Assembly (NCBI GenBank): GCA_965222175.1
Contig: OZ244938.1
Span: 3,472,001-3,536,000 of the forward strand
Source: NORP240 sp965222175
GTDB taxonomy: Bacteria; Pseudomonadota; Gammaproteobacteria; Pseudomonadales; Pseudohongiellaceae
Length of the DNA stretch: 64,000 nucleotides
Direction of reading: 5' to 3'
The position numbers and the translations under genes are program-made. Positions 61,409 to 64,000 of the stretch are shown in pieces (within the stretch, counting starts at the first letter, position 1; the number at the start of each line of letters is the position of its first letter). A model generated the notes under the pieces. That model saw nothing but the letters and a program-made list of their open reading frames with translations. It did no database searches and was not told where the DNA came from.

Positions 61409-63916
61409 ATGCCCGATCAATTTCGCAAATCCAGGCTGGCACGTGCCATATCCTACAGCTCGCTGCCGATAATCGGCCTGGTCAGTCACCAGGCGGTTGC
61501 CCAGGAGCCATTGTTCGAGACCATTATCGTCACCGCTTCCCGACGGGAAGCCAATGTCCAGGACATTCCGCTGAACATTTCCGCCGTGGGTGGTGAGCAG
61601 ATCCAGGATCTTCGTCTCGACGGCATAAGCAAGATTGCCTATTACGTGCCTGGCCTGACCGTTGTCGACCGGGGTCCGAGAAATCCGGTGCCTGACATCC
61701 TGGTCCGGGGCCTTAATACCACGCAACTGGGACCGGGCTTCGACAGCAGCACCGTGGCCACCTATTTCGGTGACCTGCCCCTGGCAGTTGACGTCAATCC
61801 CGTCGATCTGGAACGGGTGGAAGTACTTATCGGCCCCCAGGGTACACTTTACGGCCAGGGCACCATGGGAGGTGCTATCCGCTACATTCCCCGGGTGGCC
61901 AATACCGATGACGGCTTCACCGTCAGCCTGCGGGGCAACTCCTACCTGAACGGGGAAGCGGACGATTTCGGCTTCGACTACGGTGTCACCTTCAACGTGC
62001 CGCTGGTGGAAGACGTCCTGGCGGTGAGAATCAATGCCGATCGCCGGGACGACCCGGGGTTCATCGATTACAACTACGTCGTCCGTGAAGGCGGCGTCTC
62101 CAACCCGGAACCGGATCGCAGCGATTCCGCCGCCGTGTCCGCCAACCTGCGCCGCGTGGAAGACGCCAACGATGAACTGACTGACTCCCTGCGGGTCAAC
62201 CTGCACTGGACGCCCACGGACTGGCTGGATGCCAACCTCTGGTACTACGAGCAGGAAACCGAGGCCGGCGGCCGCCAGGTCAACCATCGGCTGGCCTTTG
62301 ACACGGGACGCTACGAGTCCGGCTACCGGTATGAGGAACCCTTCGACTTCACCAATGAACTGATCAGCTTCGATGCCAGGGTGGACCTGGGCTTTGCCGA
62401 GGCCACCCTGGTTTACGGCGAGGCCGAGTATGAAGAACTGGGTCAGCGGGATCAGACCGACCTGCTGCTGGATTTCGAATACGGCTACGAATTCTTCCCC
62501 TCGTTCTCTTCCTTCACCCGGGAGGTGGCGGAACAGAAGGCGGAAACCACCGAAATACGCCTGGTTTCAACCTACGGCGGACCGCTTTCCTGGGTCGTTG
62601 GCTACTTCCATGACGACGCCAACCGGATAGCCACCAGTGAAGAGTTCACTCCCGGTTTCGACGCCTGGGCGTTTGACAATTTCGGTACTTTCGCCTTGCG
62701 CCCGGCCAACGACGAATACGTTGAACTTTCTGACCAGAATCTCGAGGAAACCGCGCTTTACGCCGAAGTTTCCTTCGACCTGACCGATGATTTTACCGTC
62801 ACCCTCGGCTACCGCGACTACGAATTTGAAACCGACATCCAGGGCGGTTTCGGGCTTCCCCTGGGCGAAACCCTGTTCGGCGGCGCCCCGACGGACTTCT
62901 GCAGTGTTGCCGCCGCCGGTGGTCCGCTGGCCTTCGCCGACCAGGTATTCGGTGGCGATCCCCAGTGTGTCGACCTGGGCGCCAACGAAGGCACCGACGA
63001 CGGCGAACTGGCCAAGGTCAACTTTGCCTGGAATGCCACCGTGGACGACCTGTTTTACCTGACCTACTCACAGGGTTACCGCAACGGCGGCCTGAACGCT
63101 GTGCCGGAATGTACCGACGAGCAGATCAACAGCGGGCAACAGCAGCTGTGTGCCCTGCCCAACGAAATCTTTATCGACCCGGACACTATCGACAACTATG
63201 AAATCGGCTACAAGGGTCTGATTACCGACAACCTGTCCGCCAGCGCCGCCATCTATCTGATTCACTGGGAAGACCTGCAGGTCGCCACCACTACCCAGTT
63301 CGGCAGCCTGCCCATCACCGGTAACGGCAGTGGCGCGGAGACCAAGGGATTCGAGTTCCAGGGTCAGTGGATAATCGATACCAGCTGGTCCGCCTCCATG
63401 ACCTATGCCTATACCAAGGCTGAACTCAGCGAACGGGCACCGGAACTGGTGGATATTTTCGATGCCCTGGCCGGGGCCAGGCTGCCCGGCCATGCCGAAC
63501 ACCAGGGCTCGCTTAACATCAACTACGACACCCAGGTACTGAATGGCTGGGACCTTACCCTCAATTATGGCCTGGTGTTTTCCAGCGATGTCTTTAACGT
63601 CGTCGGCGGTGACGAAGACCCGCTGGTAGACGCGTTTTTCGGTGACGAACCCGGCGACTTTGGCGGCGAGGCCATTCCCAGCTATGACGTCCACCACCTG
63701 TCCGCCACCCTGCGCCAGGATGCCTGGACACTGCAGGCCTACGTGGACAACCTGTGGGATGAGTACTATATAACCGGAACCCGCAGCACGCGGCGATTTC
63801 TGCAAAATGAGAGAACCGGCCCCGGTAACGATATTGCCGGCTTCACGCTGAGATCCTACGCGCAGTATGTGGGCACACCCCGCACCTTCGGCTTCCGGGT
63901 CAACTACGAGTTCTGA
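61409..63916 (+). CDS. TonB-dependent outer-membrane receptor
   Basis: An 835-residue receptor: signal peptide (cleaved near HQAVAQ), TonB box (FETIIVTASRR), plug domain (IQDLRLDGISKIAYYVPGLTVVD ... LERVEVLIGPQGTLYGQGTMGGAIRYI) and a barrel ending FGFRVNYEF with the expected terminal Phe. GGGGGAG lies before the ATG at 61409. The plug motifs match the large group of receptors in marine and aquatic Gammaproteobacteria and sphingomonads; the ligand is unknown. One Cys pair in the barrel (DFCSVAAAG, QCVDLG) may form a surface-loop disulfide. Confidence 0.94.
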   Translation: MPDQFRKSRLARAISYSSLPIIGLVSHQAVAQEPLFETIIVTASRREANVQDIPLNISAVGGEQIQDLRLDGISKIAYYVPGLTVVDRGPRNPVPDILVRGLNTTQLGPGFDSSTVATYFGDLPLAVDVNPVDLERVEVLIGPQGTLYGQGTMGGAIRYIPRVANTDDGFTVSLRGNSYLNGEADDFGFDYGVTFNVPLVEDVLAVRINADRRDDPGFIDYNYVVREGGVSNPEPDRSDSAAVSANLRRVEDANDELTDSLRVNLHWTPTDWLDANLWYYEQETEAGGRQVNHRLAFDTGRYESGYRYEEPFDFTNELISFDARVDLGFAEATLVYGEAEYEELGQRDQTDLLLDFEYGYEFFPSFSSFTREVAEQKAETTEIRLVSTYGGPLSWVVGYFHDDANRIATSEEFTPGFDAWAFDNFGTFALRPANDEYVELSDQNLEETALYAEVSFDLTDDFTVTLGYRDYEFETDIQGGFGLPLGETLFGGAPTDFCSVAAAGGPLAFADQVFGGDPQCVDLGANEGTDDGELAKVNFAWNATVDDLFYLTYSQGYRNGGLNAVPECTDEQINSGQQQLCALPNEIFIDPDTIDNYEIGYKGLITDNLSASAAIYLIHWEDLQVATTTQFGSLPITGNGSGAETKGFEFQGQWIIDTSWSASMTYAYTKAELSERAPELVDIFDALAGARLPGHAEHQGSLNINYDTQVLNGWDLTLNYGLVFSSDVFNVVGGDEDPLVDAFFGDEPGDFGGEAIPSYDVHHLSATLRQDAWTLQAYVDNLWDEYYITGTRSTRRFLQNERTGPGNDIAGFTLRSYAQYVGTPRTFGFRVNYEF

Positions 63917-64000
63917 CCGGACAGGTGCGAAACACACTCCATGAGGGCGACCTGATCCGTCCTGTCATGGCAGTCCCGGGGCGATACCGGGCTTCCGTGC

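Noticed and set aside
1..64000. CRISPR arrays, tRNA or rRNA genes, prophage or transposase genes
   Set aside because: Read through for direct-repeat arrays, cloverleaf-like sequences and integrase/transposase motifs; none were convincing.

Overview
The window is a gene-dense stretch of chromosome, about 60% G+C by eye, from a Gram-negative bacterium, most likely a free-living, possibly marine, gammaproteobacterium. The basis is three TonB-dependent receptors, Mpl (murein tripeptide recycling), SlyD, TrhO, YdcF-, YaiI- and MarC-type proteins, Tat-exported molybdoenzyme SoxC, many periplasmic enzymes, and clean Shine-Dalgarno starts. No rRNA, tRNA, CRISPR array, prophage or transposase gene was found. 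The species cannot be named from the sequence alone.

Layout. 0-9 kb: a truncated NIPSNAP-type protein and a Tat-exported dienelactone hydrolase; an aldo/keto reductase with a DUF1080 protein; small unknown membrane proteins; a soxC-soxD sulfite-dehydrogenase-like pair; a DUF4197 protein. 9-15 kb: an OmpR-type two-component system, a divergent TonB receptor and an acidic exported protein. Matching ATTACCA-type palindromes lie upstream of the receptor and of the acidic protein gene, suggesting a small regulon. 15-23 kb: a PD40 propeller protein, an unknown membrane-anchored protein, then a six-gene minus-strand run (tandem M42 peptidase, DUF3500, aldo/keto reductase, Asp/Glu racemase, DUF6151, GNAT). 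23-31 kb: Sua5, a CPA2 antiporter with MarC, TrhO, an SseA-like sulfurtransferase.

31-41 kb: the most notable locus, an exported peroxiredoxin whose peroxidatic cysteine codon is an in-frame TGA followed at the right distance by a bacterial SECIS-like hairpin, i.e. a probable selenoprotein. After it come a TPR protein, an M28 peptidase, a PQQ dehydrogenase, a DUF1554-like protein, a GST, a catalytically altered S41-like protein, a CYTH phosphatase and a YiiX-type hydrolase. 41-47 kb: an aldehyde dehydrogenase convergent with a polyamine operon (ornithine-decarboxylase type enzyme, deoxyhypusine-synthase homologue, agmatinase), then a 55-bp palindrome and YaiI. 47-54 kb: a methyltransferase, an esterase, SlyD, a nitronate monooxygenase/SDR pair, the second TonB receptor and a NUDIX CoA pyrophosphatase. 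54-64 kb: a diguanylate cyclase, a Cys-type peroxiredoxin, a YdcF protein, an AsmA-like protein, a trypsin-like protease, a Lon-N protein, Mpl and the third TonB receptor.

A degenerate 24-35 bp dispersed repeat (CTGATTA ... TCTG) occurs four times in intergenic DNA, always in the same orientation. Start sites were chosen from Shine-Dalgarno sequences and signal peptides, so several genes are shorter than their longest open frame.
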